Source: SAR202-VII-2 sp965263165 (GTDB taxonomy: Bacteria > Chloroflexota > Dehalococcoidia > Lucifugimonadales > SAR202-VII-2). Taken from it: a DNA stretch of 64,000 bases. Shown one piece after another: positions 18,697 to 26,872 of this stretch. The notes under the pieces are model-generated. The model was given only the letters and a program-made list of their open reading frames with translations. It made no database searches and was not told the DNA's origin. A program made the translations under genes and the position numbers. The stretch spans positions 124,001-188,000 of the forward strand of contig OZ253584.1 of the NCBI GenBank assembly GCA_965263165.1, given 5' to 3'. The stretch's first letter is position 1. Every line of letters begins with the position of its first letter.

Positions 18697-18921
18697 TCAG
18701 CGGCTCTCTTTGGAATCGCGGCGATGGTGCTGTCGCCGTTCGATGCGGGCTATTTCCCAGTGCCCCTGACTGATCAACTGGGGCGTCACTCGGTATTCAA
18801 AGGTCTTTCCCTTGAAGGATAAGCGCTCGCCGCGCTCCCACGCTTCCCTTAGAGCATTGGTCGTCGACGCCTGGACAACCCATTTGGGCCAATTGGGCGC
18901 GCTCAAATGTCCCCATGCCAT
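18697..18921 (-). CDS. Small hypothetical protein, 74 aa
   Basis: A 74-residue frame (MAWGHLSAPNWPKWVV...) with a basic C terminus (RIERRQHHRRDSKESR). I do not recognise it. The balanced composition (FKGKTFEYRVTPQLISQGHWE) suggests real coding rather than repeat noise. It lies on the strand opposite to the terminase, next to other small minus-strand genes. The 244 bases upstream, to the next gene, show nothing clear. Confidence 0.45.
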   Translation of the reverse strand: MAWGHLSAPNWPKWVVQASTTNALREAWERGERLSFKGKTFEYRVTPQLISQGHWEIARIERRQHHRRDSKESR

Positions 18922-19165
18922 TTTGGGGATTCCTCTCTCTAAGCAGTCAGGGATATCGGTTGTCCCGCACGCCGTGCAAGGCCCACGTCGTCACCACGAT
19001 CAACACCACGACTGTCTCATGGACTTCAGGACTGAGCCTGAGTCCTCGGCTAGCCATTGGTGTCCCTCCGTTCACTGCCGACGGACTGTGGCTCACTATA
19101 CACCCGCCGACTCCCCCGACCGCGCTGCGTGGACTGGCTGAGGGACTTTTGCACCTCCCTCAGCC

Positions 19166-19621
19166 CTACCCTCCCCCTCGTTCTGGCAGTCCGTAGGTGT
19201 CCGCCGACTCGTCAAGACCCTCGTAAAACGCGTCGACGCAGCTCGCGACCCCTTCGGCCGTTGGGGCTGCGTCGCCGAGACACAACGCCAACTCGTCGGC
19301 CGCGGCGACATACGCGTTGACCGCCTCGACGTAGGCGTTGGCCTTGGCGATCTCCTCATCCATGTCGGTGAGGACCTCCTCGGCCTCCGCGACCTCAGCC
19401 CTGCGCGCCTCGATGACGGCGTTGGCCTCCGCGACGTAGGCGTTGGCCTCCCTGACGTTGGCGTTGCCCTTAGCGATCTCCTCAGCAACCTCAGCCCTGC
19501 GCTCTTCGTCCGCTACCCCACCCGCGGTCACCCCGCACGAGATTCCTATTCCCACCCCAAGCGCTACCCCCACCAACAGGGCCAGGGTAGCCAATCCCGC
19601 ATTCCGCTGATCAATCTTCAT
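19166..19621 (-). CDS. Membrane-anchored or secreted Ala/Glu-rich coiled-coil protein
   Basis: A 151-residue protein. A hydrophobic N-terminal segment (LATLALLVGVALGVGIGISCG) could be a signal anchor or a lipoprotein signal with Cys29. It is followed by a long charged helix with repeating N/A-rich units (NANVREANAYVAEANAVIE, then IAKANAYVEAVNAYVAA). Two Cys (LALCLGD, ASCVDAFYE) lie near the C terminus and could form a disulphide. I do not recognise the family. A phage spanin-like or envelope role is possible given the setting, but this is a guess. Confidence 0.6.
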   Translation of the reverse strand: MKIDQRNAGLATLALLVGVALGVGIGISCGVTAGGVADEERRAEVAEEIAKGNANVREANAYVAEANAVIEARRAEVAEAEEVLTDMDEEIAKANAYVEAVNAYVAAADELALCLGDAAPTAEGVASCVDAFYEGLDESADTYGLPERGGG

Positions 19622-19832
19622 CTTTCCCCTCCTTGCCTTCCCCGGCGGGCCGTGGGCCTGGCTGTCAGCAGCTTGTGGACGATCCAGTACAGGAACCCGT
19701 CCGCAATCACAAGGGCCTGGCCGGGCGGCATCGGCGTGTGGTTGTGACTGAGGGGCCTAAGGGCCTGTCGTCTCCTCCTTCCTAGCCTCCCCCCGGGTAC
19801 GGCGGCAGGGACAGGAGGAGCAAGCCGCCCCA

Positions 19833-20078
19833 TCAGCCAATGCTTACAGGAATACGGAGGTCGACCGCGCCGTCAACCAGCTCCTTGAGGGAATCCGGCA
19901 ACGCGTCGCCGTACTCAAAGTAAGACTCGAGCAGCTTCCGGGCTACGTCCTGCGCGATCTCCAGGGTCTCCGCAAGCGTGCGGCCCTGGGCGAGAAGCCC
20001 TGGAAGCTGATGGCTGGTGGCAAGATAGCCCCCTTCCGGCAGGGCCTCGACGTGCAACTCGACGAGCGTTTCTTTCAT
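19833..20078 (-). CDS. HicB-like antitoxin, orphan
   Basis: An 81-residue HicB/UPF0150-fold protein (LVELHVEALPEGGYLATSHQ then LPGLLAQGRTLAETLEIAQD). The partial RNase-H-like fold is typical of HicB antitoxins that neutralise HicA mRNA interferases. I start at ATG 20078 because the family fold begins there; the frame extends upstream with basic filler. No HicA-type dsRBD ORF is visible on either side. The 19618-19833 frame downstream does not resemble HicA, so this is an orphan or a solitary regulator within the phage remnant. Confidence 0.75.
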   Translation of the reverse strand: MKETLVELHVEALPEGGYLATSHQLPGLLAQGRTLAETLEIAQDVARKLLESYFEYGDALPDSLKELVDGAVDLRIPVSIG

Positions 20079-20209
20079 AAGGACCTCATGGCGCAGCCTT
20101 CTTCTTCGCTCTCTGGCTGCTCTCACTGTGGCCGTCATTGTACCACCCGGCCCATCGCCGTCGGGACGAAACCCAGTGCGCTGCCCGGGCCAGCCCTGCC
20201 ACCACCCCG

Positions 20210-20238
20210 TTGCTAAATAAGAACGTTTGTGCTATAAT
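20210..20238 (+). promoter_or_regulatory. Conserved promoter/operator, copy 4 (portal operon)
   Basis: TTGCTA, 17-bp spacer, consensus TATAAT with TG extension; the spacer ends in GAACGTTTGTGC. It has the same architecture as the copies at 16267, 52093 and 60709. It lies about 100 bases before the small membrane gene and portal gene, so it probably drives them. Unlike the other three, the following stretch is not clearly related to the structured RNA. Confidence 0.7.
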
Positions 20239-20339
20239 AGCGGCATCGTCCCCCTGAGCCAGCCTCCGCTTCCGACGGGTCCGCATCACCGGCTCACCGC
20301 TCAGGCGCGACGCTTAGTTGCAAAGGAAAAGCCCAGCCC

Positions 20340-20591
20340 TTGAACAGTCCAAACCCCACCCACAGCAGCAACCCGGCAAACATCGCGCGGGCATTGGCCG
20401 ACCTCACCGCGCTGCTCCTCGCCGGCGTTATCGTTCCCTGGACCCCCTTCCTGGCGTCCACCTACCTGGGGGCGCCCTGGCAGTTGACCGCCATCGCCGC
20501 CGGATGGGCGGCGGTCTGGTATGCCTGGGTGGCGGCTCAGGTCAGAAACGCGCGGCCTCAGAGCCGCCCAAGCGACGGAGGGCAGGAATGA
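20340..20591 (+). CDS. Small phage membrane protein, 83 aa
   Basis: The start is TTG 20340 with AAGGA upstream. The protein has two hydrophobic segments (ADLTALLLAGVIVPWTPFLA and LTAIAAGWAAVWYAWVAA) and a polar tail. It overlaps the portal start by ATGA, so it belongs to the same operon. Size and topology would fit a holin-like or packaging-associated membrane protein, but there is no specific motif. Confidence 0.6.
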   Translation: MNSPNPTHSSNPANIARALADLTALLLAGVIVPWTPFLASTYLGAPWQLTAIAAGWAAVWYAWVAAQVRNARPQSRPSDGGQE

Positions 20592-21874
20592 TCAACGCCT
20601 TGAGAGCAATGGCCGACGCCCTGGCCCCCCACCGACAGACGGGGATCACGGCCCAAGGGCGCGGCAACGGACCCCTGGCCCGCGCCCTGCTCGGCCCGGC
20701 GCTCGACCTCCACGCCGGCCAGGACTGGGCCCCCGACACCTACGGCGGCTACTACGCCGCTTCCGGCCCCGTCTACCGCGCCGTCAGGCTCCGCGCCGAC
20801 GCCGTCGCTCAGGCCCCCATGAAGGTCTACCAGCGCGACGACGCCGGCGACCTGTCCTGGGCCGGCCGCCACCACCCCGCGCAGCAGCTCCTCGATCGCG
20901 TCAATCCCTGGTGGTCTCACTTCGACCTGTGGCGCGGCGTGGAAACCCACCTGAACCTCTGGGGAAGCTCCTTCCGCTGGGTCAACAAACCCACCCCCGA
21001 CCCCTCCACCTGGGAGATGTGGCTGCTGCGGCCCGACAAGGTCGCCGTGGTGCGCGACGCCCAGCGCTACGTCCGGGGCTTCATCTACGAACCCACCGGC
21101 GCCCGCTTCCCCATGGCCCCCGAAGAAGTCCTCTGGGACCGCTACTTCAACCCCCTCGACGAATTCGCCGGCCTGTCCCCCATTGCCCCCGGCAGGCTGT
21201 CCATCGACATGCAGCGCGACATGCTCAGGGTCAACCGCCACCTCTTCAAGAACGGCGTGCTTTCCCAGAACCTCGCCTTCATGCTCAACGGCCCGCTCAC
21301 CTCGGAGCAGGTCGAGGACTTCTACCGCCGTCTCGAAGAGCGGCACGGCGGCGCCGAGCGGGCCAACCGCCCCATGGTCGTCGACGCCGGCATCGGCAAG
21401 GTCGAGAACCTCGGCCTGTCCAACCGCGAGATGGAGTTCTTCCAGGGTCTCACGTTCACCCTCCAGGACGTGGCCCGCATCTACGCCGTGCCGCCGCCCC
21501 TGATGTACGACCAGACCCGCGCCACCTACAACAACGTGCTGGAGGCCAAACGCGACTTCTACGAGAACGCCGTCACCCAGGAGTGGCGTTTCCTGGAAGC
21601 CGGTATGCAGGAGCGGTTCGCCCCCATGCTGCCCCCGCATCTCCAGGACGTCGAGTTGCGCTTCGACACCACCGGAATCGAAGCCCTCCAGGAAGACGCG
21701 GCCCAGCGGGCACAGCGCGACCAGGCCGATGTCGAGCGCGGCATCAGGACCATCAACGAGGTGCGCCAGGAGCGGGGTCTCCCTCGCGTCCCCTGGGGCG
21801 ATGCGTGGTGGGCGCCGCCGGGCGTTGCGCCCGCCCGCGGCCCCGGCGCCGCCTCATCCCTTTCGACCGGCTGA
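20588..21874 (+). CDS. Phage portal protein (HK97-type)
   Basis: A 428-residue portal starting at ATG 20588 with GGCAGGA upstream. Hallmarks are YAASGPVYRAVRLRADAVAQ, PWWSHFDLWRGVETHLNLWG, VLSQNLAFMLNGPLTSEQ, and VPPPLMYDQTRATYNNVLEA, the conserved P-P-x-L...N segment of HK97-type portals. Portals form the dodecameric ring where DNA enters the head and dock the terminase. The frame is intact with an Ala/Pro-rich C terminus. No protease or capsid gene follows; a small zinc-ribbon ORF and then host-type sequence come next. Confidence 0.92.
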   Translation: MINALRAMADALAPHRQTGITAQGRGNGPLARALLGPALDLHAGQDWAPDTYGGYYAASGPVYRAVRLRADAVAQAPMKVYQRDDAGDLSWAGRHHPAQQLLDRVNPWWSHFDLWRGVETHLNLWGSSFRWVNKPTPDPSTWEMWLLRPDKVAVVRDAQRYVRGFIYEPTGARFPMAPEEVLWDRYFNPLDEFAGLSPIAPGRLSIDMQRDMLRVNRHLFKNGVLSQNLAFMLNGPLTSEQVEDFYRRLEERHGGAERANRPMVVDAGIGKVENLGLSNREMEFFQGLTFTLQDVARIYAVPPPLMYDQTRATYNNVLEAKRDFYENAVTQEWRFLEAGMQERFAPMLPPHLQDVELRFDTTGIEALQEDAAQRAQRDQADVERGIRTINEVRQERGLPRVPWGDAWWAPPGVAPARGPGAASSLSTG

Positions 21875-21944
21875 GGCCCACCGGCGCCCCAGGCGCCCAT
21901 CCACCCACAACCTCTGAGCCGGCGAATCCGCCGAGGGGGCTCCG

Positions 21945-22100
21945 TTGAAGCAAGAACGAGCGATCCTGTACTGCGACTGCTGCGGCACAGAGGGCCTGGC
22001 CTACCAGGAAAAGGACCGCGTGGTCATCGTCAGCAGAAGGCACGGCAAGAAGCACGTGCTGACCGTGGTGGTCGACAGGGAAGGCAAGCCGGCCAGCTAA
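21945..22100 (+). CDS. Small zinc-ribbon-like protein, 51 aa
   Basis: The TTG start at 21945 follows GAGGGGG, and 51 codons run to TAA at 22098-22100. The translation begins MKQERAILYCDCCGTEGLAY and ends VVVDREGKPAS. The CDCCG knuckle and basic centre (SRRHGKKH) suggest a metal- or nucleic-acid-binding phage accessory protein. It is too short for most gene callers. The host-like enolase fragment begins at the very next base after its stop. Confidence 0.6.
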   Translation: MKQERAILYCDCCGTEGLAYQEKDRVVIVSRRHGKKHVLTVVVDREGKPAS

Positions 22101-22221
22101 CCCGCCCGCCGCGGCGTCGTCTACACCGGCGTCATCGACGCCGACGAGCCGGAAGCGGGCGCCCTCGTGGGCAAGCGATTCGCCGACGCCGGGCTCGGCA
22201 GGGTCAAGGTCAGGGTCGGGG
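22101..22221 (+). pseudogene. Fragment of enolase-superfamily gene (duplicate of 25014-25134)
   Basis: These 121 bases match 25014-25134 of the intact enolase fusion gene with only a handful of differences. The reading frame is kept (VVYTGVIDADEPEAGALVGK, then RVKVRVG). Differences include D-to-G and A-to-G changes and silent changes, so it is not a simple assembly echo. It has no start, and the similarity stops abruptly at both ends. Confidence 0.85.
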
Positions 22222-22319
22222 CTCAAAGACCCATCCGGACCCTGAAAGTGTATTATGCCTCCCGTCAAATGCCACCGGCGGGTAGCCGTGTAGCGGAACA
22301 TAGGACGTAAAGCGGAATT

Positions 22320-23312
22320 ATGCGAGTGAGAACGATGCTTCGCTGTTGGGTCATCGCAGGGGTCGTCGCGGCGACGGTTGCCCTGTCGGCCTGTGGAGCG
22401 AGCGAAGGCGCGTCCCCCACGCCGGCGCCCGTGGAGACACTTCCGGCAGTGACGGTGGCGCCCGTGGAGAAGATGCCCCCGACCATGACGCCGTCCCCTG
22501 TCGAGACGCCTCGCACCGCGGCGCCGGAAGCCGCTTTGCCAGTACGGGACACCTATCACAGCTTTGGCAACGCAAACTCCGACGCGGTGGTTGTGCTCAG
22601 CCAGGGTGGTCCGATGCCGTTCCTTGTTCGAGAGCATGAGATCCTTCAAGTGTTGAGCCCGCTCAACCTCGAACGCCTGCACTTGGTGAACGTTCATCAG
22701 GCCCAGACCATCGATTCCGCCGCCTTCATGGCCGCGGACATCACCTTCGACGAGGCAAAGGCGGCCGATGTGGAAAGCGCGGCGATGCTGGCTGCCCTCG
22801 TAGACCACTTTCAGGCTCAAGGCAAGATGATCTACGTCGTCGGGATCTCCTTCGGCGCTTTCATGGTCCAGGAGCTCCTTGCCACGCAGGGCAACGTCGC
22901 CGAGGGATATCTCATTGCCAATGGACGCCTCGACATGCCGCCTGCGATATGGACGGTGTTCGCCGAGGGCCGCACCGTCGAATTCGTGGACGGCGTCGAG
23001 ATCGAGGAACCCGTGACCGGGCGGGACGGGCGGAACGCCGAAACCATTGCCGTCGAACGCAACATGGCCCGGCTCGCGTCCGGCCTCGGACACTACCGCT
23101 ACAGCGAACGGCTCGCCCGCGTCGACATGACCAACGTCGTATACGTTTCCGGGGCCTTCGACTTACAGGTCGGACGGCTCAGCGACGCCGAGATCGCGTT
23201 TCTGGTCGAACGCGGCGCGGATGTCGTTCAGTATGACGGCGGCCACGTCGCGCCCGATGCCGTAGCCCTCGACGCCTTCAACCGCGTCTTTCCCCCTGAC
23301 CTACTCAAGTAG
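22320..23312 (+). CDS. Secreted lipoprotein with alpha/beta-hydrolase-like fold
   Basis: A 330-residue protein. The signal peptide ends in a lipobox, VALSACGAS (Cys at about residue 25), so it is probably anchored outside the membrane. A Pro/Thr-rich linker (about 28-75) is followed by a compact domain. VVGISFGAFM is a nucleophile-elbow-like G-x-S-x-G, and GGHVAPDA gives a possible catalytic His near the C terminus, with VYVSGAFDLQVG before it as the likely acid strand. Substrate unknown. It stands alone between the phage remnant and the intron relic. The start is ATG 22320; an in-frame ATG four codons on is also possible. Confidence 0.75.
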   Translation: MRVRTMLRCWVIAGVVAATVALSACGASEGASPTPAPVETLPAVTVAPVEKMPPTMTPSPVETPRTAAPEAALPVRDTYHSFGNANSDAVVVLSQGGPMPFLVREHEILQVLSPLNLERLHLVNVHQAQTIDSAAFMAADITFDEAKAADVESAAMLAALVDHFQAQGKMIYVVGISFGAFMVQELLATQGNVAEGYLIANGRLDMPPAIWTVFAEGRTVEFVDGVEIEEPVTGRDGRNAETIAVERNMARLASGLGHYRYSERLARVDMTNVVYVSGAFDLQVGRLSDAEIAFLVERGADVVQYDGGHVAPDAVALDAFNRVFPPDLLK

Positions 23313-23446
23313 TCGCCGCCAACATGACCCGCATAAACCCCGACGGCTGCGTCTGGTTCATCGACAGGAAGAACAGTTGCTAAACAAAAGGGCCCGCAGG
23401 CGAGTTACTCCGAGTTGCCGGCGCACTTTTCCATCGGCCCCCCTCC

Positions 23447-23480
23447 GGACCGGACATGCGGCTTTCACCGCATCAGGCTC
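23447..23480 (-). ncRNA. Group II intron domain V relic
   Basis: On the minus strand exactly 34 bases read GAGCCTGATGCGG, TGAAA, GCCGCATGTCCGGTCC. This has the length, AGC triad, TGAAA tetraloop region and closing stem of group II intron domain V. Two pairs of the terminal stem are mismatched (A-C and U-C), so it may be inactive. G-rich bases that could be domain VI follow at 23446-23380. No reverse-transcriptase gene and no other intron domains are seen nearby, so this is a 3' end relic. Confidence 0.7.
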
Positions 23481-23537
23481 GCCAGTGTTCGAACATTGGG
23501 CTAGTGACTGGGGAAGGCCAATACTACCCGGACCCCG

Positions 23538-23738
23538 TCACGACTTCTTCTTCACAAAGAAAACGAGCGCCAATGCAATGACTAGGACTACTGTCAAGGC
23601 GCCGCTGATTACCGCGCGTGTGGCCGACTCTGACCCGATGCCGTCGCCGGATGCCGCCGCAATTATGAGCGAGCCTATACCTGCCCCGATACCGACTAGG
23701 ATTGCCCAGATTACAGCGCTTCTCCTATCTGTGAACAT
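23538..23738 (-). CDS. Small two-helix membrane protein, 66 aa
   Basis: A 66-residue protein with two hydrophobic helices (AVIWAILVGIGAGIGSLIIA and VISGALTVVLVIALALVFFV) and a basic KKKS end, so both termini are probably cytoplasmic. AAAGGTG lies upstream of the ATG. Family unknown. It lies between the intron relic and the enolase fusion gene, with a spacer to 23886 that holds nothing else obvious. Confidence 0.65.
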   Translation of the reverse strand: MFTDRRSAVIWAILVGIGAGIGSLIIAAASGDGIGSESATRAVISGALTVVLVIALALVFFVKKKS

Positions 23739-23885
23739 GCCTAATCACCTTTGCCGGGCTGATAACCCATACATTGACTTTTGACCTACACTTTAGTCAA
23801 GGCAAAGGCTCTGGCCCGCTTCCCTTCGATGGGCGGGTGTTGTATAACTCCCCCATAGCCGCCACGACACCCCCAGAGGCCCGCC

Positions 23886-25757
23886 ATGTCCCTGGAAGAC
23901 GATCTCAACCAGTCTGTTGAAAAGGCCGTCGGGGGAGCGTTAGCCGAGACCCGGATGCAGTCGCTGCTGGCGGGCCGGATGTCCCAGGCCGAGCTGCACG
24001 CCTTCTTCCGCCGCTTCATCGTTGCCCACCTCAACGACTCGCATACCCTGGCCTTCCTCTATTCCCTTGCCCCCCCGGACGAAGCCGCCCCCCTGCGCCA
24101 AGACCTCGCGGAGGCGCTGGCAACCGGGGAGCCGGAGGACAAAGAAGACCGTCCCGGGCTGCTCATGGACCTCGCCCGCGCCCTCGGCTTCACCAGCCAG
24201 GAGCAAGAGCGTCTCATCGCAGAGGCCAACGACGCGAGGCGCAGGTTCGCCGCGGGCGCCGGCGCCAACCTCATCCAGGCCGGACTCGCCGTCCTGCTGG
24301 AAACCCTGGCCTTCCAGGCGTTCCTCTCCCAGGCCGACGGCCCCATCGCCGAAGCCCTGACCCGCCATCACCGCCTTTCCCCGGAAGCCGTGCGTTGGCT
24401 CACCCTCCACGCCCAACCGGAATTCCCCGACGCCGGAGAAGCAGCCAACGCCGTCCGGACCACCGCCATCGAGCGCTACGTCTCCTTCCACCGCCTCAGC
24501 CCCGCAGACGCCCAGGCCGTCGCCAAGCGAGCCTTCGCCCGCAACCCCATCCTGGAGCGCTACTTCCCTCCCGCCCCACCCGCCGCCGGGACCTCCACCC
24601 GCGGCCGCCTCGCCGCCATCGACATCATGCCCCTGGAAATCCCCTTCACTGGCTCCGGCACCCATGCCGTCGCCGGCCGCCCCGCCAGCAACCCCATCGT
24701 GGTCAGAGTCCGGGACGCCGGCGGCGTCGCCGGCTATGGCGAAGCCCTACCCCGCCCCGGCGTCCTCGGAGAAGACGCCGCGGATACAGTGGAGCGCCTG
24801 CGCTCCGTCCTGGCCCCTCAGGCGCTGCAATCCGGCTACGCCTCGGGGCCCGCCGTCGGGGAGGAGATCCGCTCAGCCGAGGCGCGTTGGAGCCGCGCCC
24901 GCCGCCCCGACGACACGGCCACCGCCTGGAACGCCGCCCAATGCGCCCTGGAACTGGCCATCTTCGACTGGGCCTTCAAGCGCTACGGCGCATCCCTCTC
25001 GGAGCTCCTCATTCCCGCCCGCCGCGACGTCGTCTACACCGGCGTCATCGACGCCGACGAGCCGGAAGCGGCCGCCCTCGTGGGCAAGCGGTTTGCCGAC
25101 GCCGGGCTCGGCAGGGTCAAGGTCAGGGTCGGGGACAGGGACGACGTGGCCAGGCTCGACGCCGTGCGCGGCGCCGTGGGCCCCGATGTCGCCGTCAGGA
25201 TCGACGCCAACGGCGCCTGGAGCGCTGATGAAGCCATCAGGGCCCTCGCCGAGCTCCAGCCCTTCGGCATCGAGGCCGTGGAGCAGCCCGTTGCCGCCTC
25301 CGACATCGAGGGTATGCGCCGCGTTCGCGAGGAGACCGGCATGCGCATCGTCGCCGACGAGTCGCTGGTGCGGATCAAAGACGCCCAGACGCTGCTCAAG
25401 GCCAACGCCTGCGATGTGTTCAACATCGGCGTATCCAAGTGCGGCGGCCTCATCACATCGAGGCGGCTGGCCCTCGCCGCCCGCGAAGCAGGCCTCGGCA
25501 TTCAGATAGGCGCACAGGTCGGCGAGACATCCATCCTGGCGGCCGCCGGCCGCCGCCTCGCCGCCCACCTCCCCGACCTGGAGAGCCTGGAAGGCGCCTT
25601 CGGCCCCGACATGCTCGCAGAGGACATCGCTCGGGAGCCGGTCGCGTTCGGCTACGCCGGCCAGGCGGCGCTCCTCGTCGGCGATGGCCTCGGCATTGAC
25701 GTAGACGACGACGCGCTGGAGCGTCTGGCCCTGGACGTCATCACTGTCACGGCGTAG
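23886..25757 (+). CDS. Heme-oxygenase-like / TenA-like domain fused to enolase-superfamily enzyme
   Basis: A 623-residue two-domain protein. Residues 1-230 are all helical and look like the heme-oxygenase/TenA/PqqC fold (ELHAFFRRFIVAHLNDSHT, ERYVSFHRLSPADAQ). Residues 240-620 are a muconate-lactonizing/dipeptide-epimerase-type enolase: capping domain (LEIPFTGSGTHAVAG), metal ligands in RIDANGAW, VEQPV and IVADES, and the opposite-face Lys in NIGVSKCGG. The usual KxK pair on strand 2 reads RVKVRVG, so the second Lys is Arg. This suggests altered chemistry, since that Lys is the usual base. No frameshift is seen across the junction. The start is ATG 23886. Confidence 0.82.
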   Translation: MSLEDDLNQSVEKAVGGALAETRMQSLLAGRMSQAELHAFFRRFIVAHLNDSHTLAFLYSLAPPDEAAPLRQDLAEALATGEPEDKEDRPGLLMDLARALGFTSQEQERLIAEANDARRRFAAGAGANLIQAGLAVLLETLAFQAFLSQADGPIAEALTRHHRLSPEAVRWLTLHAQPEFPDAGEAANAVRTTAIERYVSFHRLSPADAQAVAKRAFARNPILERYFPPAPPAAGTSTRGRLAAIDIMPLEIPFTGSGTHAVAGRPASNPIVVRVRDAGGVAGYGEALPRPGVLGEDAADTVERLRSVLAPQALQSGYASGPAVGEEIRSAEARWSRARRPDDTATAWNAAQCALELAIFDWAFKRYGASLSELLIPARRDVVYTGVIDADEPEAAALVGKRFADAGLGRVKVRVGDRDDVARLDAVRGAVGPDVAVRIDANGAWSADEAIRALAELQPFGIEAVEQPVAASDIEGMRRVREETGMRIVADESLVRIKDAQTLLKANACDVFNIGVSKCGGLITSRRLALAAREAGLGIQIGAQVGETSILAAAGRRLAAHLPDLESLEGAFGPDMLAEDIAREPVAFGYAGQAALLVGDGLGIDVDDDALERLALDVITVTA

Positions 25758-25794
25758 GGGCACGCCCCAGGAACGTTGCTACAGCGCTGAGCGG

Positions 25795-25850
25795 GACCCC
25801 CTTCTTAGCTTGCCCCCGAGTATGGGGGCAGGGACATGCTGGCCTTCTCG
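25795..25850 (-). repeat. Short GC-rich repeat block (type CCCCCGAGTA...GGGGGCAGGGAC)
   Basis: The block CTTGCCCCCGAGTATGGGGG followed by CAGGGAC is the reverse of the GGGGGAAGGTTAGGA-type block at 10.65, 12.0 and 18.4 kb, and matches 27738-27763 and 60258-60305. It forms a short G/C hairpin between the enolase fusion gene and the first hydrolase. Confidence 0.6.
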
Positions 25851-25938
25851 CGGACGCCGGGGGAGGGACATGGCCGCCCCTTCCAATGTAGTATCATCAG
25901 GCGAATCTCTTCCCCCAGCCCAACGCGGAGGACTCAAC

Positions 25939-26802
25939 GTGCAAGATCCCAAGTTCATCGACGTGAACGGCATCTCCACCCGCTACTTTGAGGCCGGTCA
26001 GGGCGAACCCGTCCTGCTCGTCCACGGCGGGCAGTTCGGCAGCTTCAATTGCGCCACCGACTGGGACCTCAACTTCGACGGCCTGGCCCGCGACTTCCAC
26101 GTCATCGCCATCGACAAGATAGGCCAGGGCCACACCGACAACCCCAAGGACCCCTCGGACTATATCCTCGGCACGGCCGTCCAGCACCTCTACGACTTCA
26201 TGCAGGCCATTGACCTGCAGCAAGCCCACCTCGTGGGCCACTCCCGCGGCGGCTACGCCATCGTCCGGCTCGGCCTCGAACACCCGGAGGTCGTCAAGTC
26301 CCTCGTCATCGTCGACAGCGGCTCCATCATGCACGAGGTCGCCCCCTTCTACGTGGAGCTTGCCAAGAAGGCAGCCCCCATCACCGACTCCCGCGAAAAG
26401 CACGAGTTCATGATGGTCAATAGCTCCTTCTCCGGCGGCATCGTCTCCGAAGGATGGCTCGACGACGTGATGAGCTTCGTCGATACTCCCAAATACCGCA
26501 TCGCCCAGGAAACCGACGTCGAAATGTGGCCCACCTGCCACGTCGACCACGTCGCCAGGCAGCGCGAGACCCAACAGGCCATCCGGGACGGCGCCCTCCA
26601 GGACTTCCCCGTCCTCGTCGCCTGGGCCTACGACGACCAGGGCGCGCCCATCGAGGAGTGCGGCATCCCAGCCATGCACCTCATCCTTCCCAACGTCCCC
26701 AACTCCCAGATGCACATCTTCAACCAGTCCGGCCACTACGTCTTCCGCGAGCACCCCCAGGAGTTCAACGCCGTCGTCGGATCCTTCATCAAGGGCCTAT
26801 AA
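25939..26802 (+). CDS. Alpha/beta hydrolase, tandem copy A
   Basis: 287 residues from GTG 25939, with GGAGG eight bases upstream; the alignment with copy B fixes this start. The oxyanion strand is LLVHGGQFG, the nucleophile elbow GHSRGGYA with catalytic Ser, and the catalytic His is in FNQSGHYVFREHP. It resembles meta-cleavage-product hydrolases (MhpC/BphD-like) of aromatic degradation, but substrate is not determinable. Copy B follows after 70 bases. Both are preceded by a related leader (GTATCATCAGG), so the unit was duplicated with its upstream region. Confidence 0.88.
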   Translation: MQDPKFIDVNGISTRYFEAGQGEPVLLVHGGQFGSFNCATDWDLNFDGLARDFHVIAIDKIGQGHTDNPKDPSDYILGTAVQHLYDFMQAIDLQQAHLVGHSRGGYAIVRLGLEHPEVVKSLVIVDSGSIMHEVAPFYVELAKKAAPITDSREKHEFMMVNSSFSGGIVSEGWLDDVMSFVDTPKYRIAQETDVEMWPTCHVDHVARQRETQQAIRDGALQDFPVLVAWAYDDQGAPIEECGIPAMHLILPNVPNSQMHIFNQSGHYVFREHPQEFNAVVGSFIKGL

Positions 26803-26872
26803 CCCCCCACTGCCGTCCCCGTCCAATGGAGTATCATCAGGGGAACCCCTTCCCTCACTCGGAGGAATCACC

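Noticed and set aside
19618..19833. 71-codon frame between HicB and the coiled-coil gene
   Set aside because: The N-terminal half is Arg/Pro filler. Only ALVIADGFLYWIVHKLL looks protein-like, and it is not HicA, so I left it out.
21753..23093. 446-codon minus-strand frame across the portal tail and the hydrolase gene
   Set aside because: It spans two unrelated genes and an intergenic region and has no recognisable domain.
23322..23382. 19-codon frame MTRINPDGCVWFIDRKNSC
   Set aside because: No ribosome site and no support beyond an open frame.
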